Below are positions 6,064-16,165 of a stretch of DNA of 37,537 nucleotides, piece by piece. The notes under the pieces are model-generated. The model was not told the origin of the DNA and did not search any database. It was given only the letters and a program-made list of their open reading frames with translations. The DNA is from a virus. The stretch lies in IMG/VR virus record IMGVR_UViG_3300042543_000295, positions 1-37,537 of that record. One strand, 5' to 3'. Within the stretch, counting starts at the first letter, position 1. Every line of letters begins with the position of its first letter. The position numbers were made by a program, and so were the translations under genes.

Positions 6064-9000
6064 CTACGTGCTTGCCAGCAGCTTGTACGTTACCCCGTTG
6101 ATCACTACGGTTACGTAGCCCGTAGCCGTTGGTGCGCCGCCCGTATACCCGCCCAGATCCCACTGTACGCCCGCCGCTGTGCGAACTGTTCCACCTATCG
6201 CTACGTTTGCCGCGCCAAAACCGCCATTATACCCCAGCGTGATTAGCCCAGCGCCTACACGGATGAAGTCAACCCGATTATTAGAATCGTGAAAGCCAAT
6301 GGTTGTGTGATCTAGCCCGTTCAGAAGCAGAGTCGATCCTGACGTTCCCCAATTCCCGCTGGTTGGCGAGTAATTAACCCCGATGTCGCCAGCAGCAATT
6401 CCACCAGCACTGAGTGTGTATCCGTTGCCAGCAGATAGGGAGCCAGCGACAGCGACATTGCCCGACCCGTCAACGCTGAAATCGGCCGTACCGGTGCCGT
6501 TGAGCGCCAGGGCAAAGGATGTTGCAGACAACTCCATTTGGCCCGTAGTTGTCCCATTCGCCACATAGCCCACGATTCTCCCCGATGTTGAGCTACTGAT
6601 CGCCAGTTCGGTCGTCCGACCGCTTGCGGAATTGGCCCGTAATGAAATGCCCTCCGTCGCCGCTGTTCCGTTCGTTTTGATGCCAACGCCGGTACTGTTG
6701 AGGATCGAGCTATCCAGTGGGTTACTACTGTAGATGTAACCCTTCAATGTGCTGGCGTCCTGCATGATACGGAAAACACCGTCACCGACAACGCTAATGC
6801 CGCCGCTGTCCAGCACTGCATTGCCAGCGCCCGCGTACAGTTTGCCGTCCGTGTTGGCATACCATTGCAGCGTTCCGGTATTGTAGCCGCCGATGCGCCC
6901 AATGCCGCCGCTGTTCCAGATTTTCAGGCCGGTTGTCGGCGTGGCAAACGTACCGGTTCCCTGGTAGATACCACCGCTTGTGCCGATGGTCATCGCGCCA
7001 GAGAAATAGCTATTGCCGCCACCTTCGAGTATGATGGCCCCACCGTTGGCCCCAAGCGTCAGATTACCAGTGCTTGCTCGAAAGTCAAAAGTGGTCGTGG
7101 TTGGGCTGTTTGCGTCAGTACCCATCACCAAGCCGTAATCAGCAATGGATAGCCCGTTGAGATTGCCCCAGCGGCTGCGCACTTTGCGATTGCCCGCCGG
7201 GCCGGGGTGTGTTGTCCAGGTGACGATCTGGCTATAGGGCGAGTTTTCAGCGTTCAGCCCGTCCGCCGCGTTGACTTCGTAGTAGCCATTCCCCGATGTG
7301 CCGTAGTCAACAATGATGGCGTCTTTGGCGATGATACTGCCGGGAACAATGCCGCCACCCTGCGCATCATAGAACACACTGATGGTTGGCCGCAGCATGA
7401 TCAACGCGCCGATGCTGGCGAAAGAGGATGAGCTAATTGTTGCCGTCTTGGTGCCAACCGCCCCCGCCGCCGCCAACGTTTGATCCGCTACGTAGACGCG
7501 TATCCCGGTAGCGCCAGCGTCAATCAGTTCTGCCATGCCAGCCGGCGGCGTTGACGATGTGTTGTTCGACACCCCGCCCAGGAAGACAAGTTCCCCCACC
7601 GTTGAGGACGCCCAGACCGTAGACGCGCTCATGTTGGCGCCGGCGGCGTTCGCTTGGATGCTATAGCCATCAATCGGCGTGTAGGCCGTATCCACGTTGT
7701 AATAAGCGACAACCGCCGCCGCCAGCGCGTGGCTATTCGCTGTGCTGAACGTGTACGATGCGCCCTCCGATCCACCCGCCACTTTATAATAAATGGCGCC
7801 GTTGATGTCTGTTCCCGTTGCCGATCCCAACAGCGTCCAGCCTGTTGCCGTGATTGTATCGGCGCTGCCGTCGTGCGTAACCACTGCCACCAACACATCA
7901 CCGCTAACAACGCCGGTTGGCCTACTTGGGGCAACACTGGCGCCTGCTGCCGTGGTGGCGCTGGTCGCCGTACCACGTTGCGTAATCGCATTGTAGGTCG
8001 ATGTGCCACTGCGGTTGAACGTCCAGGTTTGCGTGCCATCGGCGTTGTCGGTTGGACTGGTGACAGTTCCCCAGGCGTAGCCAATTAGCAACTCACCCGA
8101 CGCACGGGCAAACGAACGCAACGCAATGTGGTCGCCAGAGACGAACACTTGCATCCCCGGCGCTGATGGCAGATCCCTGACCGTGATGCGCTGTTGTCCC
8201 CCGAAGTACGGTGTACGGAAGTCGGACGCCAGCAGGGTGACGCTCTTGGCAATAATCTGGCCGCCGGCAAGCGCTTGCTCCAAGTCGGCAATGAACGCCT
8301 TTGCGTGCATTTCGTCGGTGTAGATGTAGCGGAAATCGGCAGCCCCAGCCCCGGTAACGCGCCAGCCCGTCAATTGGCTGGCATAATTGTTGCTGCCGAT
8401 GTTGCCGCCATACAGCCGCGTGTGGCCGCTGCCATCCACGTCGATAAGAACGTTTGCCGGTCTAAAGAATCGCAACAGCCCCGCGCTATTGTCGATCTGC
8501 CACTGGTTTGTTCCGTCATCCAAATTGATGCGCGGCGTACCACCGGCTATCCCCAACCGCACGTTGGCGACGCCGCGGCTTACCTCCGTCAAGGCGCCTT
8601 GCACTTGCAAACCTTCGGGAGTAATGGTGCCAACGCCTAGCGCCGTCGTTGTGAATGTGGCAATTGTTGTGCCGCCTGGCGCAATGGACAGGTTGCCGCT
8701 GGCCGTATCGATTAGCGGTGTTGTTACCTTTGTAGATGCCGCCACCGTCACCGCCGTTGCCGCACCCGCGCTGGTGATGTTCCACGATGTGCTAGATAGT
8801 GTGCCGGTCAGTGACAGAGCGCCCGTCACCGCCGTTGTTCCACCCGCCGGGGCGATGGTTAAATTGCCGCTAGCTGTGTTGATGGTTGGCACAGTCAGCG
8901 CGCTGGCAACCGTGACCCCGCCGCTGCTGAACGTGGCCCGCTGTGCGCCACCGGTCGTCACCGCCAACGTATCCGCTGCTGACCAGTATAGCCCTGTGTT

Positions 9001-12000
9001 GGTGTCACTCAGCGCCGCGATGCTAGGGAGCGATGCCGACCCGGCCCCGACCAGCACGTCGCCCGTCACCTCCGCGTCACCGATGATCTGCACGGTGCCG
9101 CCAAAATAGCTGGGGGTTGATCCGGCGCTATAAAACGCATAGCTATTGGTTGCTCCCGATAACGCGGCGCAATAGTAGCCATATTGGTTGGTTAGCGTTG
9201 CCCCGCCCAAACTGGCGTTCAGCGCGTGAAACATCGACAGCGACGTAATGGCGCCGGTGTATCCCGCTTGGCTCAACAGTTGCCCTTGAGCCAAGCGGAC
9301 ATTGGTTACGTTGAATGCGCTGTTGTCGAGCCGTAGGTTATTGTTGATGTTGATAAAGGTGGTGATAGCCCCCTGCGGCTCTTCGGTTGGAACCCAGCGC
9401 ATCGCCTGCATTGTCGCGCCGGCGGCGTGGCGCAAAATGGCCGAGGTATTGAACAAAAACCCGGCGCTGGCGTAGGTGCCTTCGAGTGTCATGCCGCCCG
9501 TTTGGCCGGTTGCCGGTTGTGCTGTCACCACATACCCGGTGATCGGCGCGCCGTTGATGCTGATTTGACCGCTGGCGTTGACACGAAGCCGCTCTGTCCC
9601 AACGGTTGCAATACTCAGGCTATCCACCGCCTGTCGGTAAATGCCGGTGCTATCACTGGCTGAAAACGAAAACGCTGGCACTAGCGCCGTGCCGTTGCCA
9701 GTGCGCACGCCATTGGTAAATGTCTGCGCCTGGCTGGTCGCTCCCGTAGTCGCACCGCTTGCCAGCAGGTAATTACTCAGCGTGGCCGTCTGTACATACC
9801 TGGCGTCTGATTCGGCCTCTGTAAAATAGCGGTCATCGTGCGTGTGGCCGCTCAAACTCACCGCCGTCCCACCGACGGTCGGCGTCTGCCCGAAGTCAAC
9901 GATACGCGTGGTGTTATCCGCCTGAAAAACGATATGCGTCGTTGTGCCATCATAATAGGTCAGCAGCATATCATTCTGCTGTGCTGCCGTTGCAAAATCA
10001 TGAGCGCGCCCGATTAGATCCCATGCCTTACCGGTGCTGGTTTGCGTCAACCACCGCACATAGTTGGATGTACCGGCGCTGTCGGCGTCTAGCGTGAGCG
10101 CCCCCGTCCAGGTCGTGGGAATGCGGGCAAAGTCCAACGTGCCACTGGTAATGTCGCTGGCGGCGTGACTATGGCTGTAGGATGGCGTGCCAACGATGGT
10201 GCCGACGTGCAGATTGACGGCGTAGATGTCCTGCCAGCGGGCGCCCGATGCGCCTAGATCGTGAGTGTTATCGGCGTTAGGGGTAATGGCGCGGCTGGTC
10301 AGCGTGCCGGTGAGCGTGCCACCGGATAACGGTAGAGCTTGACCGGCCAGAGTGACCGCCGTCCCATTAACAGTAAGCGCGCCTATAATGTTGGCATCAC
10401 GCTGCACGGTGAGGTCATGCGTAATATTGACGCGCTGCGCCGTGCTACTCTTGATGACTTCCAACCCTACCGGCGTTGAGTTTGGATCAATAAGCAGGTT
10501 GAGGTAACGACTACCCGTTACAGTCAACGTCGAAAGCACTGCGTCAATGGTCGAGAAGACACTTGCATTACGAAAAGTGATGGCGCTAGTGGTCGCCCAA
10601 GTGGCAGTGGCGTTCATGCGCAACCAAAGCCCCGAATTATCCATACCCACCGCCCCGGCCCCGGCGTACAGTCTGCCGTCCGTGGCGTCGGCGTACCATT
10701 GCTCAACGCCACCGCCAACGCCCTGTAGTTTGTTGCTGGCGGCTACCCACTGGATATAGTTATTACTGGCGTTACCGGCTAGGCGCATATTGCCCGACGA
10801 ATCCATGTAGGTTTTCCACCCCGCCGCTGTACCGCTGCCGGTGTGGTAGCCCATGTAATCGCTACCCAGGTACAAACCCGCCGTGCCTGGATTGCCGATG
10901 GCCGTCGCCGGGATCACTGACGTTACCAGGTTATTGCCGCTACTCAGTGCGGTAAAGGCCCGCCCCGCGCCCGTCACCTGACTTGGTGTGGTGCGATGAA
11001 AGCTTGTGCCATTCGGCACATTGTCAATTGTGGCGGTGATGTTGCTGAAGTCGGTTTTGGCGGCATTGCCACCGGTGACGGTGATCGAGCCGTAGACCGT
11101 CACCGTGCCGGGATAGCTGGCGTTACCGATGGTGACAGCGCCGGTTGCACCGTTGAACTCAAAGCCGGTTGTGCTGCTGCTGGCAATGTTCGTGCCGAGC
11201 TTGACACTGCCGTTGGTGGCGCTAATGTCCACAGTTTGCAGCGTCGAATTGTACATTTTGAATGACGCACCACGGATTTGCAGACCGTTGTCGTCGGCCA
11301 GAATAAAGCGGCTTTCGTCATTGGTTGAGCGCGCATACAACCCGAAGCCCGCCGGTGTAACGTAGGCGTTGCCGGTGCTGCCCAAATGCCCAAGCTGGAC
11401 ATAGGTTATGAAGTTGGCCGGGGTGTATGGGTTTGCGCCGCTCCACTTGCGCATTTTAATGTAGGGCGCGCCCGCCGCGTCAATCACCGACAAATGAATG
11501 AGCGCAGCACCGCTTGCACCAAAGTCAATAGCCAAACTGCCTCTTGTGATCTCGGTAGCGGTTGGGCCGCTACGTAGCGTAAATGTCCAGTTCTGCGTGC
11601 CGTCGCTGTTATTGACGTAGGTCGCCACCTGGCCCCACACGTTAAACAGGTTGATGCCAGTGTCAATCTCTAATTTGCGGATTAATACCCAATCATTATT
11701 GACGAAAATCGCACCGGCTAACGCTGGACTATCCTCAAATTTCACTGACACCGTGCCACCGATAGCGCTGGGCGTGGTGAAGGATGCGGCCACAATGCCG
11801 TAACTTTTCGTCCAAAATTCATCCCCCCTATCGACGCGCACCTCGTCAGCCACGAATACACGAACGGCCAGTTCATCAGCCTGAATCTTGCCGATGGTCA
11901 AGGCGCTGTAGCCAGCGACGCCCGCCACCTCGTTGATTTGCCAGCCGTTAATGGGGAATGAGCTATCAAAGGATGTGGTGCGCAGCGTCTGGTCATTCGG

Positions 12001-13116
12001 GAATTGCACCGCCCCCGTTCCCGCGGGATTGATGACCAAATCAACGTTGGTCGCCGTCGTCAGTAGTGGCGTCGTCAAGCTGGTGGATGCTCGCGCCGTG
12101 CCGGTCACGTCCAGGGCAAAACCATTATCGGTCGTGTTGAGGATCGACACGTTGCCGCTGTTGTGGATGCGCAGGCGCTCTGATAGCGTGGTCGAACCAA
12201 CGGCGGTTGTAAAGAACCGCAGGTTAGCACCGTTGGCCGTTGGCGTAAATGTTTCCGAAGCCACCCCGCGAATTTCCGCCGCGCCGGTTGTTTCGTAGGC
12301 CGTGCCATCGTGGCCGCGGAACGAAAGCGCGCCCAGAATATCAGCCGATACCGTCGCCTGTTCCGCGCCTAACACATTGCGCGCTCGAAACAGCGCTAAA
12401 CGCGGGTAAATGCCACTTGTGTCGCCAACAGAGTAAATACCCGCGGTGCCGGCTACCCCGCTACGTTGAATTGTCACATTGCCGTTGATAATGGTCGAAG
12501 CGCCACCAGGTGTCAGCGTCAATGCGCCGCTGGCCGTGTCGATCAACGGGGTGCGTACCCCCGTGGTAGCGGTGAAATTCGGCAATGTCAGCAACCCAGC
12601 CGCCGATGACGCTAGGATAGACGCAGCCGCCCCCGGCGCCGATGACGAGGTGATGGCGTGCGTATGGTTGCCGGTCGCTACGTTGGTTGATGAGACAGTC
12701 AGCCCGCCAGGCGTTGCCAAGCCGATAGTGAGCGCCCCGCCCGCACCGCCATCGGTCTTGGTCAGAGCGGTTGTCACGTCCAGATAGCGGTCGCTCGTAA
12801 GCGCCGCCTCGCCGACAACCGTCAACAGCGATAATGCCGTAACATCTGGCCCAGAGCCGCTGCCAGCGCTGACCGCACTACCGCCGCCTGACTGCACGAT
12901 GACGCCACCGCCAGTCTTCGCAGCATACTGTGCCGCGGCTGGGCGTCCCACGTTGACAACCTGTGTCACGCCGGCAACAGCGCCGTTGTATAACTGGCCG
13001 TCGATAAAAAGTTTACCATCACCTACCGCGCCCGCAACCGGTGCGGGTTGGCTGACTTCGTACTTTTTATCAAGTGCATTTTTCAGCCGCTTGATTGCTG
13101 TCTTCGCATTTGCCAT
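6064..13116 (-). CDS. Giant tail fibre/spike protein (2350 aa)
   Basis: This is the largest gene in the window. Composition is rich in G, S, T, A and V with few charged residues, as in long beta-structured fibres. Recurrent modules include variants of TPLIDTASGALTLTPGG (for example around 12500-12545, 8680-8715 and 8840-8885), sequences like SHSHAASDITSGTLDFARIP, and blocks with GNGTALVPAFSFSASDS-type repeats typical of phage receptor-binding fibres. A globular beta-sandwich-like insert with the SGDVLVAVVTHDGSADTITA pattern lies around 7600-7950. The C-terminus (VTVVINGVTYKLLAST) resembles the end of other fibres; no intramolecular chaperone is obvious. Its start shares one base with the stop of the upstream tail gene (TAATG). 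It should form the host-recognition appendage. Confidence 0.9.
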   Translation of the reverse strand: MANAKTAIKRLKNALDKKYEVSQPAPVAGAVGDGKLFIDGQLYNGAVAGVTQVVNVGRPAAAQYAAKTGGGVIVQSGGGSAVSAGSGSGPDVTALSLLTVVGEAALTSDRYLDVTTALTKTDGGAGGALTIGLATPGGLTVSSTNVATGNHTHAITSSSAPGAAASILASSAAGLLTLPNFTATTGVRTPLIDTASGALTLTPGGASTIINGNVTIQRSGVAGTAGIYSVGDTSGIYPRLALFRARNVLGAEQATVSADILGALSFRGHDGTAYETTGAAEIRGVASETFTPTANGANLRFFTTAVGSTTLSERLRIHNSGNVSILNTTDNGFALDVTGTARASTSLTTPLLTTATNVDLVINPAGTGAVQFPNDQTLRTTSFDSSFPINGWQINEVAGVAGYSALTIGKIQADELAVRVFVADEVRVDRGDEFWTKSYGIVAASFTTPSAIGGTVSVKFEDSPALAGAIFVNNDWVLIRKLEIDTGINLFNVWGQVATYVNNSDGTQNWTFTLRSGPTATEITRGSLAIDFGASGAALIHLSVIDAAGAPYIKMRKWSGANPYTPANFITYVQLGHLGSTGNAYVTPAGFGLYARSTNDESRFILADDNGLQIRGASFKMYNSTLQTVDISATNGSVKLGTNIASSSTTGFEFNGATGAVTIGNASYPGTVTVYGSITVTGGNAAKTDFSNITATIDNVPNGTSFHRTTPSQVTGAGRAFTALSSGNNLVTSVIPATAIGNPGTAGLYLGSDYMGYHTGSGTAAGWKTYMDSSGNMRLAGNASNNYIQWVAASNKLQGVGGGVEQWYADATDGRLYAGAGAVGMDNSGLWLRMNATATWATTSAITFRNASVFSTIDAVLSTLTVTGSRYLNLLIDPNSTPVGLEVIKSSTAQRVNITHDLTVQRDANIIGALTVNGTAVTLAGQALPLSGGTLTGTLTSRAITPNADNTHDLGASGARWQDIYAVNLHVGTIVGTPSYSHSHAASDITSGTLDFARIPTTWTGALTLDADSAGTSNYVRWLTQTSTGKAWDLIGRAHDFATAAQQNDMLLTYYDGTTTHIVFQADNTTRIVDFGQTPTVGGTAVSLSGHTHDDRYFTEAESDARYVQTATLSNYLLASGATTGATSQAQTFTNGVRTGNGTALVPAFSFSASDSTGIYRQAVDSLSIATVGTERLRVNASGQISINGAPITGYVVTAQPATGQTGGMTLEGTYASAGFLFNTSAILRHAAGATMQAMRWVPTEEPQGAITTFININNNLRLDNSAFNVTNVRLAQGQLLSQAGYTGAITSLSMFHALNASLGGATLTNQYGYYCAALSGATNSYAFYSAGSTPSYFGGTVQIIGDAEVTGDVLVGAGSASLPSIAALSDTNTGLYWSAADTLAVTTGGAQRATFSSGGVTVASALTVPTINTASGNLTIAPAGGTTAVTGALSLTGTLSSTSWNITSAGAATAVTVAASTKVTTPLIDTASGNLSIAPGGTTIATFTTTALGVGTITPEGLQVQGALTEVSRGVANVRLGIAGGTPRINLDDGTNQWQIDNSAGLLRFFRPANVLIDVDGSGHTRLYGGNIGSNNYASQLTGWRVTGAGAADFRYIYTDEMHAKAFIADLEQALAGGQIIAKSVTLLASDFRTPYFGGQQRITVRDLPSAPGMQVFVSGDHIALRSFARASGELLIGYAWGTVTSPTDNADGTQTWTFNRSGTSTYNAITQRGTATSATTAAGASVAPSRPTGVVSGDVLVAVVTHDGSADTITATGWTLLGSATGTDINGAIYYKVAGGSEGASYTFSTANSHALAAAVVAYYNVDTAYTPIDGYSIQANAAGANMSASTVWASSTVGELVFLGGVSNNTSSTPPAGMAELIDAGATGIRVYVADQTLAAAGAVGTKTATISSSSFASIGALIMLRPTISVFYDAQGGGIVPGSIIAKDAIIVDYGTSGNGYYEVNAADGLNAENSPYSQIVTWTTHPGPAGNRKVRSRWGNLNGLSIADYGLVMGTDANSPTTTTFDFRASTGNLTLGANGGAIILEGGGNSYFSGAMTIGTSGGIYQGTGTFATPTTGLKIWNSGGIGRIGGYNTGTLQWYANTDGKLYAGAGNAVLDSGGISVVGDGVFRIMQDASTLKGYIYSSNPLDSSILNSTGVGIKTNGTAATEGISLRANSASGRTTELAISSSTSGRIVGYVANGTTTGQMELSATSFALALNGTGTADFSVDGSGNVAVAGSLSAGNGYTLSAGGIAAGDIGVNYSPTSGNWGTSGSTLLLNGLDHTTIGFHDSNNRVDFIRVGAGLITLGYNGGFGAANVAIGGTVRTAAGVQWDLGGYTGGAPTATGYVTVVINGVTYKLLAST

Positions 13117-15821
13117 TAAAAATTACTTTCGTGACCGTATTGCATGAGTCGAAACGACGATGACCAAAAGCCATCCTCCAACCGGTGATCCGCCGACAAG
13201 CACAGGTACAGGCGTTCTAGCGGTTGCATATCACCCGCGAATTGCCACACTATTTGGTGCGCTTCCCCGGCGCGTTTGTCCACCACCTGACCCGCCGCTG
13301 TAACGTTTGCCTCAAATGGGTACAGGCGCATGAAATACAGCCGCCGCGCCGCCCCCTCTGCTGCTGAACTGCCGGCGTACAGGGTTTCGGTTTTTTCTAA
13401 CCGCGTGCCACGTCCTGGTAGCTGTGGATAGTAGATTTTCCCGCTAGACGATCCGCTGGGCGTCTTCCAGGGTAATATCACCTGCGATACTGGGCTATTG
13501 CGCCGAAAACTCTTTTGCACCGTGGATGCACTCGTGCGGTTCCAGGTGGTTGCAATGCTGGGTGTACCCGTCCAAAACGGGTTGGCGCTAATGACAAATT
13601 TGCTATCACGCGCCACACTCACCAAGCTACCGCTGTACTCGGCAATATCCGTGATCACTGTCCATGCGTTGTCCGTGGCTGTGGTCGTCTCCGACAATGT
13701 AGCCGTGCCACTGTGCGAGATAGCGCCGCCCCAGATGCCCGCCGTTTGCAGGATTTGCGACACGAGCGCCCCGGCACTCGTGTCAGCCGCCAGCCACTGA
13801 GCGGCATTATGCAACGACGAATCCACCAGGGCGTTGATCTCTGTCAGCCGCGGGCGTGCCGGATCGGTAGTCATCGACATAATTTCGATTAGCACATGCT
13901 TGACGCGGACATTGCTCAGGGCGTGCGTGTAGCTGCTGGCGGTGTTGTTGGTGACATTGATGCGCAGCGTCCAGTCGTTGACATAATCGGTGTCATCCGG
14001 CGTGCGCACGTTGTCAATTAGATTGGACGTATAAATCTTGAACCATTTCGGGTAAATGGTACTCGCCCCGCCGTTCCACCCGACTGATTTGATTAGATAG
14101 GCGTCGGTCGGCGTACTGCCGTCCATGACATAAACTTCGTCTTTGGCGTTATGCGCCGTGGCCGTGGTGCCACCAGAGCCGCGCGCACTACTGGCCGCCA
14201 GCACGACATAGGATTCGGTTTTGCTGCTGTAGACAATCTTTTCGTCGCCGACAAAGAGCGTGCCAGATGACGGCAATCCGTCCGTTGACCATTTATCGTC
14301 TGGGCCATTGATGTACAAGAATTCCCCATTGCCTGGCACGGTGCTAGTCATGCTTTGCGCCAGCGTCAAGCCCAGCCCCGGCAATGCCACCATGATCCAG
14401 ATCGGATCATCGTCGTCAATGTTGTAGCCGGTGTGCCGGATGTAGCCGGTCTGCCACCGTGCCGCGGCTGTGCCGGATGTTATGTTGTGCCGGTAGCGCA
14501 TGGTTTGCCCCAACGCTGGCGCGGTGACAGTTGCCCCCGTCCAGGTGCGTGATGGTGCATCAGGATGCTGCACGTTACCATTCCCGGTTCCCCAGCGGAC
14601 ACGCGCTTGCCACATATTCAACTCGCCCAGCCGTAACCAGAACTCGCCACCGATGGGCAGAATGTGAGCGAAAAACTCACGCCATTCATAGATCGTGGCG
14701 TCGCCCACTAAGGGATTCAGTCGGTTGAATACTTCCTCATCTTCCACAAGGAAAATCCGGTGGCCCGGTGACACGTCCCCCGGCCCGTTGAAGATCCAAA
14801 TCTCACAGCCATTTGGCCCCACACCGCCGTTTGCACTATTGAGTGCCATACCGCGAATGCTGGCGTTTGACATTACCGACATTCCGATGAAGCGCGCCCC
14901 CGGCCCCGCCGCTGGTGGCGGATTCAAATATAAATGCTCAAACCGCAGCGTGTAATTGTTCTCTGGATCGCTGTTGCTGGCCGTGTACCAAATGTCGGTG
15001 CCCGTAAAATGTTCGGCAATCCAAATCGTGGACAGGTCGTCATCAATAGCCGATGCCGCACTGAGGTCAGGCGCCGCAGCCGTAAAGTCGCCGCTGAACC
15101 GTTCGTCAAAGGGCAACACAAGTTCCACTGACGAAGAAGCGCTGCCAGCGTCGGCTAGATCGGCATTGCCAACCCGCACGCCACTGGCCTCTTCCTCTGC
15201 TACCAGCGCCGCCGATGACACAATATCAAATGTCCAGCGTGCATTGCTGCCGTAGTCGTCAGTGATCTGCGGATTCTGGACAAAGCCAACCAGAAAGATT
15301 GTATAAGCGCCACCGTTCTCGGACAGCGTGACGACAACTACATGGCCGTTGCGTAGCACATGTTGTGGAGCCAGTACGCCGCTGGCCGTCCCTCGCCAGG
15401 TAATGGCACTTACGGTATCGTCGCATTCGTCGGTGATGTTCAGCGTGCCGTCGTTGGTGGTGACGGGATAGAAGCAAAAGACTTTTGCCCCGCTGGTGTG
15501 GACGCCATTATGCTCACGGTCGGTGGAAGATTCACGCTCTACCGTTAAAGTGGTAGTCACGCGTGATGGGAATCGCTCATACTCCCACGATTCGCCGCTG
15601 CCATTTGGCCCTACCCACACACCGCCAACAGTCGGCCAGCTTGCCACCGCGTTGACAGTCAACGTCGTAGCGCCGCTCGATTGTGTGGCAGTGGTGGTGC
15701 GTTGCGCGAAAAGCCCAGCCGCAAAGGTTGCGCCCAGGTTTAAGCCGCTCCAATTGTAGTGCAGATGATGCGGGCCGATGTAGATGCGGAAATCGTTTTC
15801 TGGCTTGATGATGGCTGGCAT
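13116..15821 (-). CDS. Tail-tip/baseplate protein with discoidin-like region (901 aa)
   Basis: It lies between the tape-measure group and the fibre, where siphophages keep the tail hub and baseplate proteins. The N-terminus (PENDFRIYIGPHHLHYNWS) is followed by beta-rich sequence. Around residues 255-275 the segment ASAIDDDLSTIWIAEHF resembles the A-x-D-x-D-x-x-T-x-W signature of F5/8 type C (discoidin) carbohydrate-binding domains, and around residue 585-640 a similar arrangement recurs (WFKIYTSNLIDNVRTPDDTD). The last 250 residues (TAGIWGGAISHSGTATLSET and onwards) look like a hub domain. Start and stop both overlap neighbours by one base in TAATG-type junctions. A role in binding surface glycans is inferred. 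Confidence 0.75.
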   Translation of the reverse strand: MPAIIKPENDFRIYIGPHHLHYNWSGLNLGATFAAGLFAQRTTTATQSSGATTLTVNAVASWPTVGGVWVGPNGSGESWEYERFPSRVTTTLTVERESSTDREHNGVHTSGAKVFCFYPVTTNDGTLNITDECDDTVSAITWRGTASGVLAPQHVLRNGHVVVVTLSENGGAYTIFLVGFVQNPQITDDYGSNARWTFDIVSSAALVAEEEASGVRVGNADLADAGSASSSVELVLPFDERFSGDFTAAAPDLSAASAIDDDLSTIWIAEHFTGTDIWYTASNSDPENNYTLRFEHLYLNPPPAAGPGARFIGMSVMSNASIRGMALNSANGGVGPNGCEIWIFNGPGDVSPGHRIFLVEDEEVFNRLNPLVGDATIYEWREFFAHILPIGGEFWLRLGELNMWQARVRWGTGNGNVQHPDAPSRTWTGATVTAPALGQTMRYRHNITSGTAAARWQTGYIRHTGYNIDDDDPIWIMVALPGLGLTLAQSMTSTVPGNGEFLYINGPDDKWSTDGLPSSGTLFVGDEKIVYSSKTESYVVLAASSARGSGGTTATAHNAKDEVYVMDGSTPTDAYLIKSVGWNGGASTIYPKWFKIYTSNLIDNVRTPDDTDYVNDWTLRINVTNNTASSYTHALSNVRVKHVLIEIMSMTTDPARPRLTEINALVDSSLHNAAQWLAADTSAGALVSQILQTAGIWGGAISHSGTATLSETTTATDNAWTVITDIAEYSGSLVSVARDSKFVISANPFWTGTPSIATTWNRTSASTVQKSFRRNSPVSQVILPWKTPSGSSSGKIYYPQLPGRGTRLEKTETLYAGSSAAEGAARRLYFMRLYPFEANVTAAGQVVDKRAGEAHQIVWQFAGDMQPLERLYLCLSADHRLEDGFWSSSFRLMQYGHESNF

Positions 15822-16165
15822 TATCTGATCCTGTCAATAATCCACGTTACATCCTCAACTAGCCCGCCCCGCGCCTTGCCCCATGTTGGTTCATGCGCCA
15901 CCGCGTTCGTGTAAGTGGTCAGTACGCCCAGCTTGTTGAATAGCTGCGCGCTGGTGTACGTCACACTGGCCGCGCCACCAAGCAACGTCGAGCAAATCCA
16001 CGTAAAATCAGCCAGCGACATTTGCGGAAACGTCCAGGTGACGGTGTAGTAGCCGCCGACAATAGCCTCCCCGTCGCCATTTTTGCCCAGGCGTGGACGG
16101 TCGATAAGGTAAGCGCCGCCGCCATTCTCAATTGATGCTGGAATATCTGTTCCACCTAAGTGCAT
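15821..16165 (-). CDS. Small tail protein (114 aa)
   Basis: The gene lies between tape measure and tail-tip genes and starts within the stop of the tape-measure gene (TAATG, one shared base). The sequence is beta-rich with GGYYTVTWTFPQMSLADFTW in the middle. Its size and position match distal-tail adaptor-like proteins, but I see no diagnostic motif. It has no signal peptide or membrane segment. Confidence 0.7.
   Translation of the reverse strand: MHLGGTDIPASIENGGGAYLIDRPRLGKNGDGEAIVGGYYTVTWTFPQMSLADFTWICSTLLGGAASVTYTSAQLFNKLGVLTTYTNAVAHEPTWGKARGGLVEDVTWIIDRIR

Noticed and set aside
8387-9109. 240-aa rightward frame inside the fibre gene
   Set aside because: Alanine/valine/proline-rich antisense of a repetitive GC-rich fibre gene; no start signal and no recognisable domain.
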